64,000 nt of DNA. It comes from Perilla frutescens (taxonomy: Eukaryota; Streptophyta; Magnoliopsida; Lamiales; Lamiaceae). Positions 8,924 through 20,251 of this stretch are shown one piece after another (position 1 is the first letter of the stretch; every line of letters begins with the position of its first letter). The position numbers and the translations under genes were made by a program. The stretch is from assembly GCA_026008535.1 (NCBI GenBank), contig BRKX01000014.1:47994506-48058505 (forward strand), read 5' to 3'. The notes beneath the pieces were generated by a model. The model saw only the letters and a program-made list of their open reading frames with translations, was not told the DNA's origin and made no database searches.

Positions 8924-9773
8924 GAAGAAGAATGACGCCATTTGGACGTGTGCATTAAAAGTTATACGCGTTTGCATGGGAAATCGGGAGATGCTGTTTT
9001 TCATGCAAAGGTGGCAAGATTAATTATAACATGGGCCACGAATTTAATCAATAAAATCAGCCCATTGTTGTGATTAATTAAGTCCAAATAGGCGAGATTT
9101 ATGAAGGCCCAAGTTGTTGGGATTTATCCTTATCTAGTTAGATTTTAGATAGATTTTTGTTATCTTATTTTTGGTATCTTTTGATTTTATCCTAGATTCA
9201 TTAGGATTAGTTTTGGATTGTTTTTTATCACTTAATTAGGTCTAATTTTCGTCCCCTATGTGTCCTATAAATAGGAGCACCCTGTGACATTCATAATTCA
9301 GACAATTGCAAGAATTCAAGAGTTATTTCTCAATCTGTCTCAAGATCTTTTGTTGATCGAAATTTTATCTTCAAAGTTCTATTGTTTTAGCAACTCAATA
9401 GTCCTATTCAAGTTCTTCAGGGTGCGTTCAAGTACTTGGGAGAATTGCTATCCGGAGAAGCTAGACGTGCGCGTTCGGGTTATTCAACACGGGTTCGCCG
9501 AATCTAACCTATCCTTCGACCACACCACCGCCGCCAACACCATCAATACCGCCGTCATCCGCCGCCGTGACCATCACCACCGACGAGTTCCAGCCACCAT
9601 CGAAGTTGTCCCCGTATTCCACATCGAGTCCCGTTCGTGTCGTTTAATTCTAGTAAGTTTCGTCATTTAATTCCTGTCGGATTCTACCCTTCTTTAGCTG
9701 ACGTAGTTCGAGTCCTTCAAAAGTCTTCCGCCTGCGTTCTTCGTGTCTTGGATTAGTTATCCGGGTCACATCA
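8716..9773 (+). repeat. A 3' LTR
   Basis: 1058 bp, same length as the 5' LTR; the only difference noticed is C at 9762 against T at 2827. Contains the last part of gag-pol (8716-8923). Confidence 0.95.
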
Positions 9774-9778
9774 CATCC

Positions 9779-11444
9779 CAAGCCCTATAAGTTGCAGCGG
9801 CTTACAATCACAAGTCAGGTAAGTGTCGCATTTACTATTGGTCGATATACTGACACTGTTTTATGTGATGTCATTCCTATGGAGGCAACGCACATTCTTC
9901 TAGGTCAACCGTGGCAATTTGATCGAGGAGCAGTGCACGATTGTCGCGCCAATACGTATTCCTTCTCTTGGAATGGACAGACCATCAGAATGAGGCCTTT
10001 GGCACCTGAGGACGTCATTAAAGATCAGAAGTGGATGCAAGAAAAGTTTAAAGCCGAAAGGGAAAAGAAGGCCACAGCTACCCAGAGCGAATCAATCGCC
10101 GCCGTCCCTAGCACTACTTCGACACCGTTGGAGTCTTGTTCGCATCAAGACATGTCGTCTAGTTCATCCAACGCAGATCACCAGTTAAAGTCAGACATGA
10201 TAAGTGAAGCTACAATTCCATCCCAGCCCGTATGCATTGATCCAACACTTGATTCGGGTAAGTCGGATAATTTGTTAATTTCTCAAAACAGTGCTACTAA
10301 TGATTGTTTTTCTAGTGATGTGCAGATCGAGAAGATAGAGTTCGAGATTGAGCAGCCTGGAATAGCTACATCCAACCCCGATGGCAGCCTAGGAGACGTT
10401 CCCAACTCTCAAGAGGAGAACAACGAAGAGCTGAAGTTGGAGCATGATGATGTTCGACTTAGAGATCAGCTTATTCTAGATAAGTCGTCCAACACCCACA
10501 TTGTTTATCTTAAGGACGTGTTACATGAAATCGAGAGAGGTAAGTGCCGTCTATCTTATTCTAGTGTTGATAGGTATTTGATGTGTATAGTTGAATCCAT
10601 GTTCCTTTCTAGAATTAATTTAACATTTGGATTTGACTTGAATTGCATGAAAAGGTTAGAAAGTAGAAAGCCATTGTTTGTTCCAACCAAGTGTAAGATG
10701 CGAGCATGGTATTTGAATTCGATTAGTTTGTGTTTTTTCATTGCTCATTTGAAAGCTATTCATAGTATTGAACATGCTGGAAATTGCATGATTGTTTGTT
10801 ATACCACGTTCGATCAATTATATGTTACATGTTGGATAGTTCATGGTTTTGTTGAGATTGAGTCGTACACACCATTGATTGTGATGAATCAATTACTTTG
10901 GACTCATAGATTGAGGTTTCAGTGGCCTATCCGGCATTATCACCGTTGTCGTGTATCAACGTATGCTCTTAGTTGGTATTCGATATACATTTGGTTTTAT
11001 CTAATATCTCTTGTTGAGTGTTGTGCTAGGCATAACCAAGCCATCAAACTTCAAAGACAAAGGGACGTTGTCCGTATCTACGACAACCTATTAGGCATTA
11101 ACCTCCAAGGTATGGGACGTCTTCATTCCATGGTTTATTATACTGATTTATTATCCATTCCTGCAGGTGAGTTCGAGCATGCAGAGGATCCGAATTCGAG
11201 GACGAATTCTTTTCAGCAGGGGGGGAATGATGAGATCCAGATCCAGCATGGCAATAAAGAAAAAGATGATCCGGAGCTGCAGTTTAAAGGACCTATGACG
11301 CGTTTGCGAGCTAAGAAGTTGCAAGCTTATTTACAAGCTTCTATTCGTCGCAAATTCGAAATACACGAAGATGAAGTCAAGGGCAGCTCGAGAATGATCA
11401 CCATGCTATCATTTGATGATGAAGAAGGAAGCATGAAGACGTGA
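9779..11444 (+). pseudogene. B protease remainder plus acidic region and LTR-encoded tail
   Basis: Continues the frame broken at 1780. It starts with the protease C-terminal half (TDTVLCDVIPMEATHILLG, QPWQFDRGAV), as in A. A Ser/Glu/Asp-rich stretch without recognised domain follows (to about 10530). A T-rich stretch (10540-11166) then translates to Cys/Tyr/Ile-rich sequence that does not look like a folded pol domain and is better read as an intron. The end matches the common tail: NSRTNSFQQGGND, then GPMTRLRAKKLQ inside the 3' LTR. RT, RNase H and integrase are absent. Apart from the A insertion the frame is open. The role is unknown; the protease fold is by homology to A. Confidence 0.75.
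10540..11166 (+). other. Predicted intron in B coding region
   Basis: Donor GAGAG|GTAAGTGC and acceptor TTCCTGCAG|GTGAG, both in phase 1, so removal keeps the frame. D and M have the same donor at the same codon, and an acceptor at the equivalent place before the tail. Inferred from motifs and from the non-protein-like composition of the interval. Confidence 0.45.
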
Positions 11445-12516
11445 GAGGAAGAATGACGCCATTTGGACGTGTGCATCAAAAGTTATTCGCGTTTGCATGG
11501 GAAATCGGGAGATGCTGTTTTTCATGCAAAGGTGGCAAGAATTATATTACATGGGCCACGAAATTATACACTATATTTCAGCCCATGTCGTGTAATTAAA
11601 GGTCCAAATAGGCGAGTTTAATGAAGGCCCAAGTTGTTGGGATTTATCTTTATCTAGATAGATTTTTCTTATTTTATTTTTGGTATTTTTTGATTCTTTC
11701 CTTAAAAACAGATTTTGGATAAGGAAACAATCCTAGTTATGATAGGAAACTCTTTTTCTAGTTCTTTTAGGATTTTATCTTGGAATTTTCGTCCATCCCT
11801 CTATTATAAATAGGGGATCATTGTTACTTTGATATTTAGACCATATTTGACTAAGAAGAATTTACCTTTCAATATTGTCTCACCCAAGATCCTCTTTTTG
11901 TTTATTTTCAGCCGAAAATACACACTCTTAAGAAGCTTGCAACTTTTTAAGTTTTATCTTTAAATCTTGTTCTAATTCTCTTGTGGAGTTAGGGTCGGAT
12001 TTGCAACCGAAGAGGAATCAAGTAGTGAATCTTTTTGTGTATTGTTTTACACTTGGAGTTTTGCCCCGATTTCAATTCATTCTACAACACCATCATCGCC
12101 ATCCATCCTCGACGACTTCCAGCAGCCATCCAACGTCCATAACATCAATCTCCATCAAGTTCGAGTGAAGATCTACATGTTTCCAAGTTGTTCGAGTTCA
12201 GTTCAAGTATACGTGCTGTTCGCGCCGAGTTGAGCACATATACCGTAAGTCTTCTATTTCTTTGTCATAACCTATCTACACCAACCCTTCTTCACCCCAC
12301 ATCACTATCATACACGTTCCTAGCCATCCCTATCAAATTCGAAACCAAAACAGCCCCTCTTCCGTTCGTTCCGTTGTGTTTTATTTAATTGTCGTGTCAC
12401 AAATCTAGGTATTTAGTCGAGTCATTGAGTCTAGCTATTTAGTCATATTTCGAGTATCATAACCCTTACAGTTGAGTCGACGTGTGTTCGATCCTATTTT
12501 AGTCCGGATCACATCA
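11228..12516 (+). repeat. B 3' LTR
   Basis: 1289 bp, from TGATGAGATCC to GGATCACATCA. TATA box at 11805-11812; U5 donor CC|GTAAGTC at 12245. The first part resembles A's LTR, but the segment after about 11555 diverges. The final three to five bases match the family end. Confidence 0.85.
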
Positions 12517-13798
12517 CCTCTTCATCTTCACTGGCTGATTCAAGTCCATTCTGTTCATTGAGGAACAGAACACGCCGGTTAGGACACTGGTTCTGAAAAT
12601 GACCCCAACCTTGGCATTTATGACATTGGATGTCACGGGCTCGACTAGGGGCTGCATTCGGCGTTGGAGTGGACTGATTGGGCCGTTGGAAAGGTGGCCT
12701 GGGTGTAGACTCGGGTCTACGGCTTGCTTGCGGTGTAGAACGATCAAATCGGCGTTACGGAGGGCCGGATTGACCTCGGGGTCATGTGGAATCAGTAGAA
12801 GGAGTAGGAGGTGATGTGGAAGGTGTACCTTTACTCCAAGATGATCGAGTAGGGGCTGCACTTTGACTGGATCGACGGCGGCCTTCTCGCAACTGTTTTT
12901 CCACAATTGATGCGTATTGCACCATATTCTCTCTATGCTTGTGAATTCTTTGAGCTCTACTTCACAGGCAATGTCTGGATTCATACCTTCAATGTACCGA
13001 ATGATGGTAGCATTTAAGGTCTCCTCTTTTCCGACTCGATTCAGGGCCGTTTCTAGCTCTTTGTGGTACTCCTCGATCGATCTAGCTCCTTGCTTGATCC
13101 GGTTGAGCTTCTTCTCAAGTTCTCTTTCATAGTGGACTGGGATGAAGCGTCCACGCAAGAATCCTTTCATCTCCTCCCAATTGTCAATGGGTGGATTTCT
13201 GTTTCTTCGTCTTCTTTCTTGCTGCATTTCCCACCAAGTGGCTGCGTAGCCTTTAAACTCCAAACATGCTAGCTGCACCTTTTTAGCTTCTGAAAAATCA
13301 TAGCATGCAAAAATCTTCTCTACCTTACGTTCCCAATCAAGATAGATATCGGGATCGTGAAGGCTTCAAACTCTGGAATGCTCGTTTTGATGTTGTGGAG
13401 CATTCGATCCTCTTCATAGTCATCTCGACTATGACCTCTTCTCGGGCGACGTCCTCGGTCAAATTCTTCAGTATTCTCATCGAAGTATTCCTCTTTAGGC
13501 TCGTTGTGACGCTCTAGACGTTGGTTTCCTCGAATGGGTGGAGGAAAGACGGGTGTTGTTTTAGTGCGTTCAAGGGCATGCACTAAATCGTCTATCTTGT
13601 TGGAGAGAGCCTGGTGTTGTCTTTGAACATGCTCGACAACGCTTCAAAATGGTACTTGGGATCCCACGGTGCGGGTGGATCCGAATATGACTCCATGGGT
13701 GCTTTGGAAGGGTCTTTGGACGGGTCCAAAGGTGGTGAAGTCGAATGGTGATCGACTGGAGGTGTAGAGGATGATTCGGTGTGGGTTCCTTTCTTCAT
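12517..13798 (-). pseudogene. C gag, N-terminal to zinc-knuckle region, frameshifted
   Basis: Starts at ATG 13798 (MKKGTHTESSSTPP). It carries the gag capsid domain (KVQLACLEFKGYAATWWEMQ) and reaches the zinc knuckle and the acidic segment beyond, before B's LTR. Compared with the gag of E and the 22312-23073 copy, three indels break the frame: a 1-bp loss near 13634, a 1-bp loss near 13363 and a 2-bp gain near 12924. No functional protein is expected. Confidence 0.85.
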
Positions 13799-14729
13799 GA
13801 TACCTACAAAACGAACAAACGTAAAGAAAACAAGGTAGGTCCTCACTATCTCACGTTCACTCTTTTGTTTTCACTCTTGATTTTACCACTCGTGTATCAC
13901 TCAAAGTGTATGGTGCACAGTGTGTGAAAATCGTGTATATGAAGGTAAGGGAATCGTGTGGTTTGTTTCGAGGAAGGACGGGAATGCTATTCTCGGAACA
14001 AGGATGAATTTGGTATGTGTAGATGAGATACGGGTTGAGTATGTGTGGGTATGGTAGTGGCCGAATGTAGTGTGGTATGGGATGGGGGTGGTCGATTGTT
14101 TTGAAGTATGGATGGGTATTGGTCGAGTATGGGTAGTAGGAAAGGAAAGAAGTAGATCAATTATTGAAGTCCCAAATAGATTAGGAGATCCAAAAATAAA
14201 TCTAGGTATAAGAAGGAAAGAAATAGAATAGATAAGGAAGAAAGAAAGAGATAAGGTAAGTAGGGGATTTGGATATGTATCAATCTATGTGACACAATCT
14301 AAATACCTTATTTAGCCTAGACTCTAGAAGGAAAGAACCAAAAATAAAATAAGACACTTAAGAAGTTACCAACAAGAAATAGAACTTGTATGGAAAGTTC
14401 CAAAAGTAAAACAAACTTGAAGGAAACTACCAAAAATAAGAAAGACTTATTAAGGTAATTACCAACTAACAACCTATTACCAAAAGGAAGGTACCAAAAT
14501 TAAAAATTGCACAAAAGGAAACAATGAATTTTCATTTTTTTTTTTATCGATTTTTTTTTTTTTTTTGAATTCGATCGCTTTTTTTTTTTTTTTGATCGAA
14601 GCTTTTGCTCTTTTTTTTTTTTTTTATAACAGGGAACAATACGGAATTAAATTACAACTCGATTGGACGTAAAATAAAATACGACACAAAAATCGAACCA
14701 AAGCCGACGTGGCTTTGATACCACTTTTA
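13799..14729 (-). other. C leader and PBS
   Basis: No coding sequence. The PBS (minus TGGTATCAAAGCCACGTC) is at 14723-14706, six bases from the LTR end. T runs near 14535-14627 are the A-rich tract of the family on the minus strand. An acceptor-like TTCGTTTTGTAG ends at 13804, just before the gag ATG; the matching donor GTAAGT is at 15022 in the LTR, giving a predicted leader intron 15022-13804. Confidence 0.75.
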
Positions 14730-15979
14730 TGATACGACCCGAACTCTAGGAACGAACACACGTCGACACACGTAAGTTTTTGTGTCTTCTATGACTCAAA
14801 TAATCAAAGATAAAAATATGCGGAAGATAACGGAATAAACTAGACGACTAAGACTCAACTAAAATACCTAGACAATGACACACAAAATAACACAAATCCA
14901 ATGAACAAGGGGGCTGTTATGGACGGCTATGATGAAGGTATTGAGGATGGAAATTCGATGATGATGAGTTGGTTTAGAATGGCTTGAGTAGATAGGGTAT
15001 GATAGAGATACGATGGACTTACGGATTGAACAAGACGATGAACGATTGGAACACGAACTAGGCACGATGGTGGCTAATCTTGAGGCGGACGAACGGCGGT
15101 GATGGAGGCGTCGTGGAGGTGGTTCGGCGGTGGTGGAAGTGATGTGAATCACAACCCGAAAGTTGCCTTGAATCTCGAACGTACACAAGGCCAAATTCTT
15201 TAAATTGCTCTTCGGATAGCGAGTTTCCGACGATCCCTCGAACGTGGACGGCGAATTCCCTTTGTAAAACTTAGAGGTGCTAAATCTAAGAGTATGAATT
15301 TAATTATCTAAACTCACAAAAGATTAAACGGGGAGAGACGATATTGAAAGCAAAGGCTTAATAATCAAATATAGTCTAAAGTAACAATGAGACATGGATC
15401 CCCTATTTATAACAATAGGTGGATCAAAAATCCTAAGCTAAAGGACCGAAAATTATAGTCCAAATCAATCTAGGATTGGTTTTGGATATTTCCTAAACTA
15501 GAATTCTATTTAAGGTAGAACTTGTAGATCTTACCTTATCTAAAATCCTAGTCAACCTATGACTTTGAAATAACCGAAAATTACACCAAAATAAATTAAA
15601 TAATCTGATCCTAACTATAGTATAATTAAATAAAATAAATACTATAGTCTAAAAATAAAATAACTACTAGATAAAATCAATAGGACCGAAAATTGGCCTA
15701 GTTCAAACTCGGCCGAAACTTCTTCATGCCATGCACATGCACACGTCCTCTTGCACACATGCACATCTTCATGTTGTGTTCTCCATGTCTTGATCTCCAT
15801 CTTCCAATGTCAATAAGTTCATCATTTTCAAGCTTCCTTGCACTCCGTCTTCTTCTTCAAGCTTCTTGCGAATTGTAGCTTGCAAATACTCTTGCAACTT
15901 CTTAGCTCTTAGTCTTGTGACGGGTCCTTTGAATTGAAGCTCTTCATTGACTTCCTCATTGCTATGGATGTCCTCATCA
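14730..15979 (-). repeat. C LTR, shared by two internal regions
   Basis: 1250 bp; on the minus strand runs from TGATGAGGACATCC to GGGTCGTATCA. TATA box on the minus strand at 15411-15404. Same family as the E LTR and solo LTRs F, H and I. Confidence 0.9.
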
Positions 15980-16466
15980 TTCCCCCCCTGCTGAAAAGAA
16001 TTCGTCCTCGAATTTGAATCCTCATCATGGTCGAATTCATCTGCAAGAAAAGGAGATAAATCAGCAACGTTAAACGTAGAAGAACACTTATACTCACCAG
16101 GTAGATCAATGCGGTATGCATTGTCATTAACACGGCTTAGAACAGTGAAGGGACCATCTCCACGGGGCGACAACTTGGACTTCCTCAAGTTAGGAAATCG
16201 GTCGGGGCTTAAATGAACCCGAACACGATCACCGGGATGAAAGATGACACGTTTGCGCCTCGTGTTGCGTGCGGCGGCAATCCGGGAGCCTTGGTGCTCA
16301 ATCCGGGCACGTACCTTCTCATGCATCTCTTGAATAAAATCAGCTCTTTTCATACCTTTAACACTTGTTAGATGCTCAACAGGTAAAGGTAACAAATCAT
16401 TAGGAGTTAACGGATTAAATCCATAAACTACCTCAAAAGGAGACATGTTAGTAGAAGAATGCACAA
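15769..16466 (-). pseudogene. C-side pol remnant: integrase C-terminus and LTR-encoded tail
   Basis: The frame is open for 231 codons: SPFEVVYGFNPLTPNDLLPL, the GPF region, FNVADLSPF, NSRTNSFQQGGND, then GPVTRLRAKKLQ encoded in the LTR. The catalytic integrase core and all upstream pol domains are missing because the sequence is joined at 16462-16466 to plus-strand integrase of D. Confidence 0.85.
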
Positions 16467-17285
16467 ACTGATGGACAAACTGAAGTAGTTAATCGCACTT
16501 TAGGTACTTTGCTGCGTGCTTTAGTTAAAAACAACTTGAAATCATGGGAAGATTGTTTGCCATATGCTGAATTTGCTTATAATAGAATTGTGCATTCATC
16601 TACCAATATGTCTCCGTTTGAAGTTGTTTATAGTTTTAATCCGCTAACGCCTAATGATCTGTTGCCTTTACCTGTTGAGCATCTAACAAGTGTTAAAGGT
16701 ACAAGAAAAGCGGAACAAGTTAAGGAGATGCATGAGAAAATACGTGCGCGTATTGAAGCCGTTGGCGCACGTAATGCTGTTCAAAAGAATAAACGGCACA
16801 AGCAAGTGATTTTCCAGCCTGGAGATCGCGTTTGGATTCATCTGAGTCCTAGACGGTTTCCCAACTTGAGAAAATCGAAATTGATGCCTAGAGGAGATGG
16901 ACCGTTCACCGTGCTGAGTCGAGTCAATGATAATGCATATCGCATTGATTTACCCGGTGAGTATAAGTGTTCATCTACATTTAATGTTGCTGACTTATCT
17001 CCCTTTTCTGCAGATGATGAGTTCAATGATGATGAGCCTGTGAATTCGAGGACGAATTCTTTTCAGCAGGGGGGGAATGATGAGGTCATACAAGGCAATG
17101 AAGAAAATGATCCGGAGCTGCAGTTTAAAGGTCCAATGACGCGTTTGCGAGCTAAGAAGTTACAAGCTTATTTACAAGCTTCTATTCGTCGCAAATTCGA
17201 AATGCATGAAGATGAAGTCAAGGGCAGCCCAAGATGGATCACCATGCTATCTATTGATGATGAAGAAGGTATCATGAAGACGTGA
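16464..17285 (+). pseudogene. D left-unit integrase C-terminal remnant
   Basis: Open from the junction: GQTEVVNRTLGTLLRAL carries the third integrase catalytic residue (E), followed by the C-terminal region and the LTR-encoded tail with GPMTRLRAKKLQ. The first two catalytic Asp residues and the zinc domain are deleted. Close to 20650-21471, differing by scattered bases. Confidence 0.85.
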
Positions 17286-18124
17286 GAAGAAGAATCACGC
17301 CATTTGGACGTGTGCATGAAAAGTTATACGCGTTTGCATGGGAAATCGGGAGATGCTGTTTTTCATGCAAAGGTGGTAATATTAATTGTACCATGGGCCA
17401 CGAAATTATTCATGTTAATTTAGCCCATGATCGAGTTCTAAGGTCCAAGATGGTGTGGAAATACAGGCCCAAATCCATTGTGGGATTTATCCTTATCTAG
17501 TTAGATTTAGATAGATTTTTGTTATCTTATTTTTGGTATCTTTTGATTTTATCCTAAATTGATTAGGATTAGTATTTTTTGATGTTTATCTAGTTAATTA
17601 GGGTTAATTTTCGTTCATAATCTCTCCTATAAATAGGAGCACCCTGTGACATTCATAATTCAGACAATTGCAAGAAATAAAGAGTTATTCTCAATCTGTC
17701 TCACGATCCTTCGGTTGATCAAACTTTTATCTACAATTCTATTGTTTTAGCACTTCAATAGTCTTATTTAAGTTCTTCAGGGTATAATTAAGTACTTGGG
17801 AGAATTGCTATCCGGAGAAGCTAGACGAGTGCGTTCGGGTTGATTCAACACGGGTTCACCGATCTGTCCTATCCTTCTACCAAACCACCGCCACCGTCAC
17901 CAACACTCCACCGCCATCCGCCGTCCACACCGCCGTATTCCAGCCACCCTCGAGCCATCTTACGTGTTCCAATCGAGTCCTAGTTCGTGTCTACGTAATT
18001 CTAGTAAGTTTTACCGTTTATTTCGAGTCGGTTTGAATCTTCTTTAGCTGACGTTGTTCGAGTCCATAAAGTCTTCCGCCTGCGTATTCATTCGTGTCTT
18101 GGATACATTGTCCGGGTCACATCA
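17078..18124 (+). repeat. D left LTR
   Basis: 1047 bp, TGATGAGGTC to GGGTCACATCA. TATA 17628-17635; U5 donor CTA|GTAAGTTT at 18004; U3 inverted repeat TTTGCATG (17333) / CATGCAAA (17364). One base shorter than the right LTR, with a few substitutions noticed. Confidence 0.9.
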
Positions 18125-18868
18125 TAAATTTGGTATCAGAGCCACGTCAGCTCTGCTGGTCATGGTTCAATCCGATGTGTCGTCTACGTGTCAAATACGT
18201 GTCATTTAAATTTCATTTTGTTTCGAGTCTTGTAATCTGATTTCTATTCCTTGAAAAAAAAAGGTAAAAGAGCAAAGGGATCGAAATCCCTACAGCAAAA
18301 AAAAAAAAAAATTCAAAAAAAAAAAAAAAATCCAAAAAAAAAAAAACGAAAATCAGATTGTTTATTTGATTTCAATTTTTAATTCCTTATTTTTAGTTTT
18401 GTTCCATATATTTAGGGATTCTTAGATTGTGTTCACACATCCAAAATCCTTATTCCCTTATCCATCCATATTTTCGATCCTACACACTAAAGGGCTCGAA
18501 AATTTCATCTCTTCCATATACACCCGGTTCACCTTATACACCACATAGTCCATACACCCATACACCCATACACCCGTGGTCCACATACACCACCAGCTGA
18601 ATTACTCATTCCACACGCCTACTTCTACTCTTAGCAACCTTCCGGCTTGATTTTATCCGTTGGAGCTTGAAGAAGACCCAGAGGAGCTAGTCAAGAGAAG
18701 CTGCTGAATTTTTCGATCAACCCCCATATTTCACTCCACACGTGCACCACACATACTTTGAGAGTTAAACACGAGTGGAAAAATTAAGAGTGACATACAC
18801 GAGCGTTTGTGAGGAATTGTGAGGTTCTACTTTACTTTTTCTTCACGTTTGTTCGTTTTGCAGGATAA
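18125..18868 (+). other. D PBS and leader
   Basis: PBS TGGTATCAGAGCCACGTC begins at 18131 and matches initiator-Met tRNA well. The A-rich tract follows with GGGAT-CGAA-ATCCC at 18277-18290, then three RTACACCC units near 18551. An acceptor-like TTCGTTTTGCAG ends at 18863, so a leader intron 18004-18863 is predicted. No coding sequence is seen. Confidence 0.8.
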
Positions 18869-20251
18869 ATGGACCAACAGGAAGATATTTTCTACACCCG
18901 TTGCTCCATCCAAGACAAAATTGGTTCCATGATTATTGACAGTGGTAGTGTATTTAACGCCATTAGTCAATATGCAGTGGACAAGCTCGGCCTAGTACCA
19001 CAGAAGCATCCCAAGCCCTATAAGTTGCAGCGGCTTACAATCACAAGTCAGGTAAGTGTCGCATTTGCTATTGGTCGATATACTGACACTGTTTTATGTG
19101 ATGTCATTCCTATGGAGGCAACACACATTCTTCTAGGTCAACCGTGGCAATTCGATCGAGGAGCAGTGCACGATTGTCACGCCAACACTTATTCCTTTGC
19201 TTGGAATGGACGACCCATCAAATTGATACCTTTGGCACCTGAGGACGTCATTAAGGATCAGAAGTGGATGCAAGAAAAGTTTAAAGCTGAAAGGGAAAGG
19301 AAGGCCGCAACTATCGAGAGCGAATCAATCGCCACCGTCCCTAGCCCTACTACGACACCGTTGGAGTCTTGTTCACATCAAGACATGTCATCTAGTTCAT
19401 CCAACGCAGATCACCAGTTAAATTCAGATATAATAAGTGAAGCTACAATTCCGTCCCAACCCATATGCATTGATCCAACACTTGATTCGGGTAAGTCGGA
19501 TAATCTATTAATTTCTCAGAACAGTGCTACTAATGATTGTTTTTCTAGTGATGTGCAGATCGAGAAGAGAGAGTTCGAGATTGAGCAGCCTGGAATAGCT
19601 ACATCCAACCCTGATGGCAGCTCGAAAGAAGTTTCCAACTCTCAAGAGGAGATCCACGAAGAGCTGAAGTTGGAGCATGATGATGTTCGACTTAGAGATC
19701 AGCTTGTTGATAAGTCGTCCAATACCCATGTTGTTTATCTTAAGGACGTGTTACTTGAAATCGAGAGAGGTAAGTACCGTCTGTACTATTCTAGTATTGA
19801 TAGGTATTTGATGTGCATAGTTGAATCCATGTTTCTTTTTAGAATTAATTTAACATTTGGATTTGACTTGAAGTGCATGAAAAGGTTGGATAGTAGAGAG
19901 TCATTGTTTGTTCCAACCAAGTGTAAGATGCGTGCATGGTATTTGAATTCGATTAGTTTGTGTTTTTCCATTGCTCATTTGAAATCTAATTATAGTGTTG
20001 AACATGCTGAAAATTGCATAATTGTTTGTTATACCATGTTCGATCCATTATATGCTACATGTTGGATAGTTGATTGTTTTGTTGAGTGTTATGCTGCATG
20101 TTTTGTGCATGAGGGTTTCTTGTTCAAGGGTTCACAGTTATGCATTCCTAAGTCTTCTATGCGTGAGTTGTTAGTTCTTGAATCGCATGCGGGAGGTTTA
20201 ATGGGTCACTTTGGTATGTCTAAGACGTTAAACTTGCAGCATGAGATATGA
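18869..20251 (+). CDS. D protease-acidic-(integrase N-term) frame
   Basis: ATG 18869 follows the acceptor-like site. Residues 1-130 are an aspartic protease (IDSGSVFNA near residue 28, LLGQPWQFDR near 92). Residues 150-290 are Ser/Glu/Asp-rich without known domain. From about residue 301 the translation is Cys/Tyr-rich (predicted intron). The last part resumes integrase zinc-domain sequence (SHAGGLMGHFGMSKTLN) and stops early because 16 bases present in M are deleted at about 20246. No gag or RT. If the predicted intron is removed, the frameshift is bypassed. Its function in trans is unknown. Confidence 0.6.
   Translation: MDQQEDIFYTRCSIQDKIGSMIIDSGSVFNAISQYAVDKLGLVPQKHPKPYKLQRLTITSQVSVAFAIGRYTDTVLCDVIPMEATHILLGQPWQFDRGAVHDCHANTYSFAWNGRPIKLIPLAPEDVIKDQKWMQEKFKAERERKAATIESESIATVPSPTTTPLESCSHQDMSSSSSNADHQLNSDIISEATIPSQPICIDPTLDSGKSDNLLISQNSATNDCFSSDVQIEKREFEIEQPGIATSNPDGSSKEVSNSQEEIHEELKLEHDDVRLRDQLVDKSSNTHVVYLKDVLLEIERGKYRLYYSSIDRYLMCIVESMFLFRINLTFGFDLKCMKRLDSRESLFVPTKCKMRAWYLNSISLCFSIAHLKSNYSVEHAENCIIVCYTMFDPLYATCWIVDCFVECYAACFVHEGFLFKGSQLCIPKSSMRELLVLESHAGGLMGHFGMSKTLNLQHEI

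Larger units (their letters stand above)
1781..9773 (+). mobile_element. Element A: complete autonomous CRM-like Ty3/gypsy retrotransposon
   Basis: A 7993-bp element with two 1058-bp LTRs, PBS, leader, one uninterrupted gag-pol frame and a polypurine tract. It is flanked by the 5-bp target-site duplication CATCC (1776-1780 and 9774-9778) and sits inside B's protease sequence. Its LTRs differ at one position that I noticed (T at 2827, C at 9762), so insertion was recent. All parts expected of an active element are visible. The lineage call (CRM chromovirus) rests on general pol resemblance and on the frame reading into the 3' LTR; no database comparison was made. Confidence 0.95.
1037..12516 (+). 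mobile_element. Element B: 5'-truncated protease-only non-autonomous retrotransposon, interrupted by A
   Basis: B consists of a leader (1037-1637), a start of coding at 1638, a break by A at 1780/9774, the rest of the coding region to 11444 and a 3' LTR at 11228-12516. The 5' LTR and PBS are absent; the leader starts inside a poly-A tract fused to L. The body has a retroviral-type aspartic protease and an acidic region but no gag, RT, RNase H or integrase. The 3' LTR end abuts minus-strand gag of C (flank CCTCT at 12517-12521), so B was probably inserted into C; the matching left duplication is lost with the 5' end. Confidence 0.85.
12517..16466 (-). mobile_element. Element C: minus-strand CRM-like fragments sharing one LTR
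   Basis: Reading the minus strand from 16466: integrase C-terminus, PPT, LTR (15979 to 14730), PBS, leader, gag (13798 to 12517). One LTR therefore serves as 3' LTR of one unit and 5' LTR of the next, the layout left by recombination between LTRs of adjacent or tandem copies. The left end is cut by B, the right end by a fusion to D with microhomology. Confidence 0.8.
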
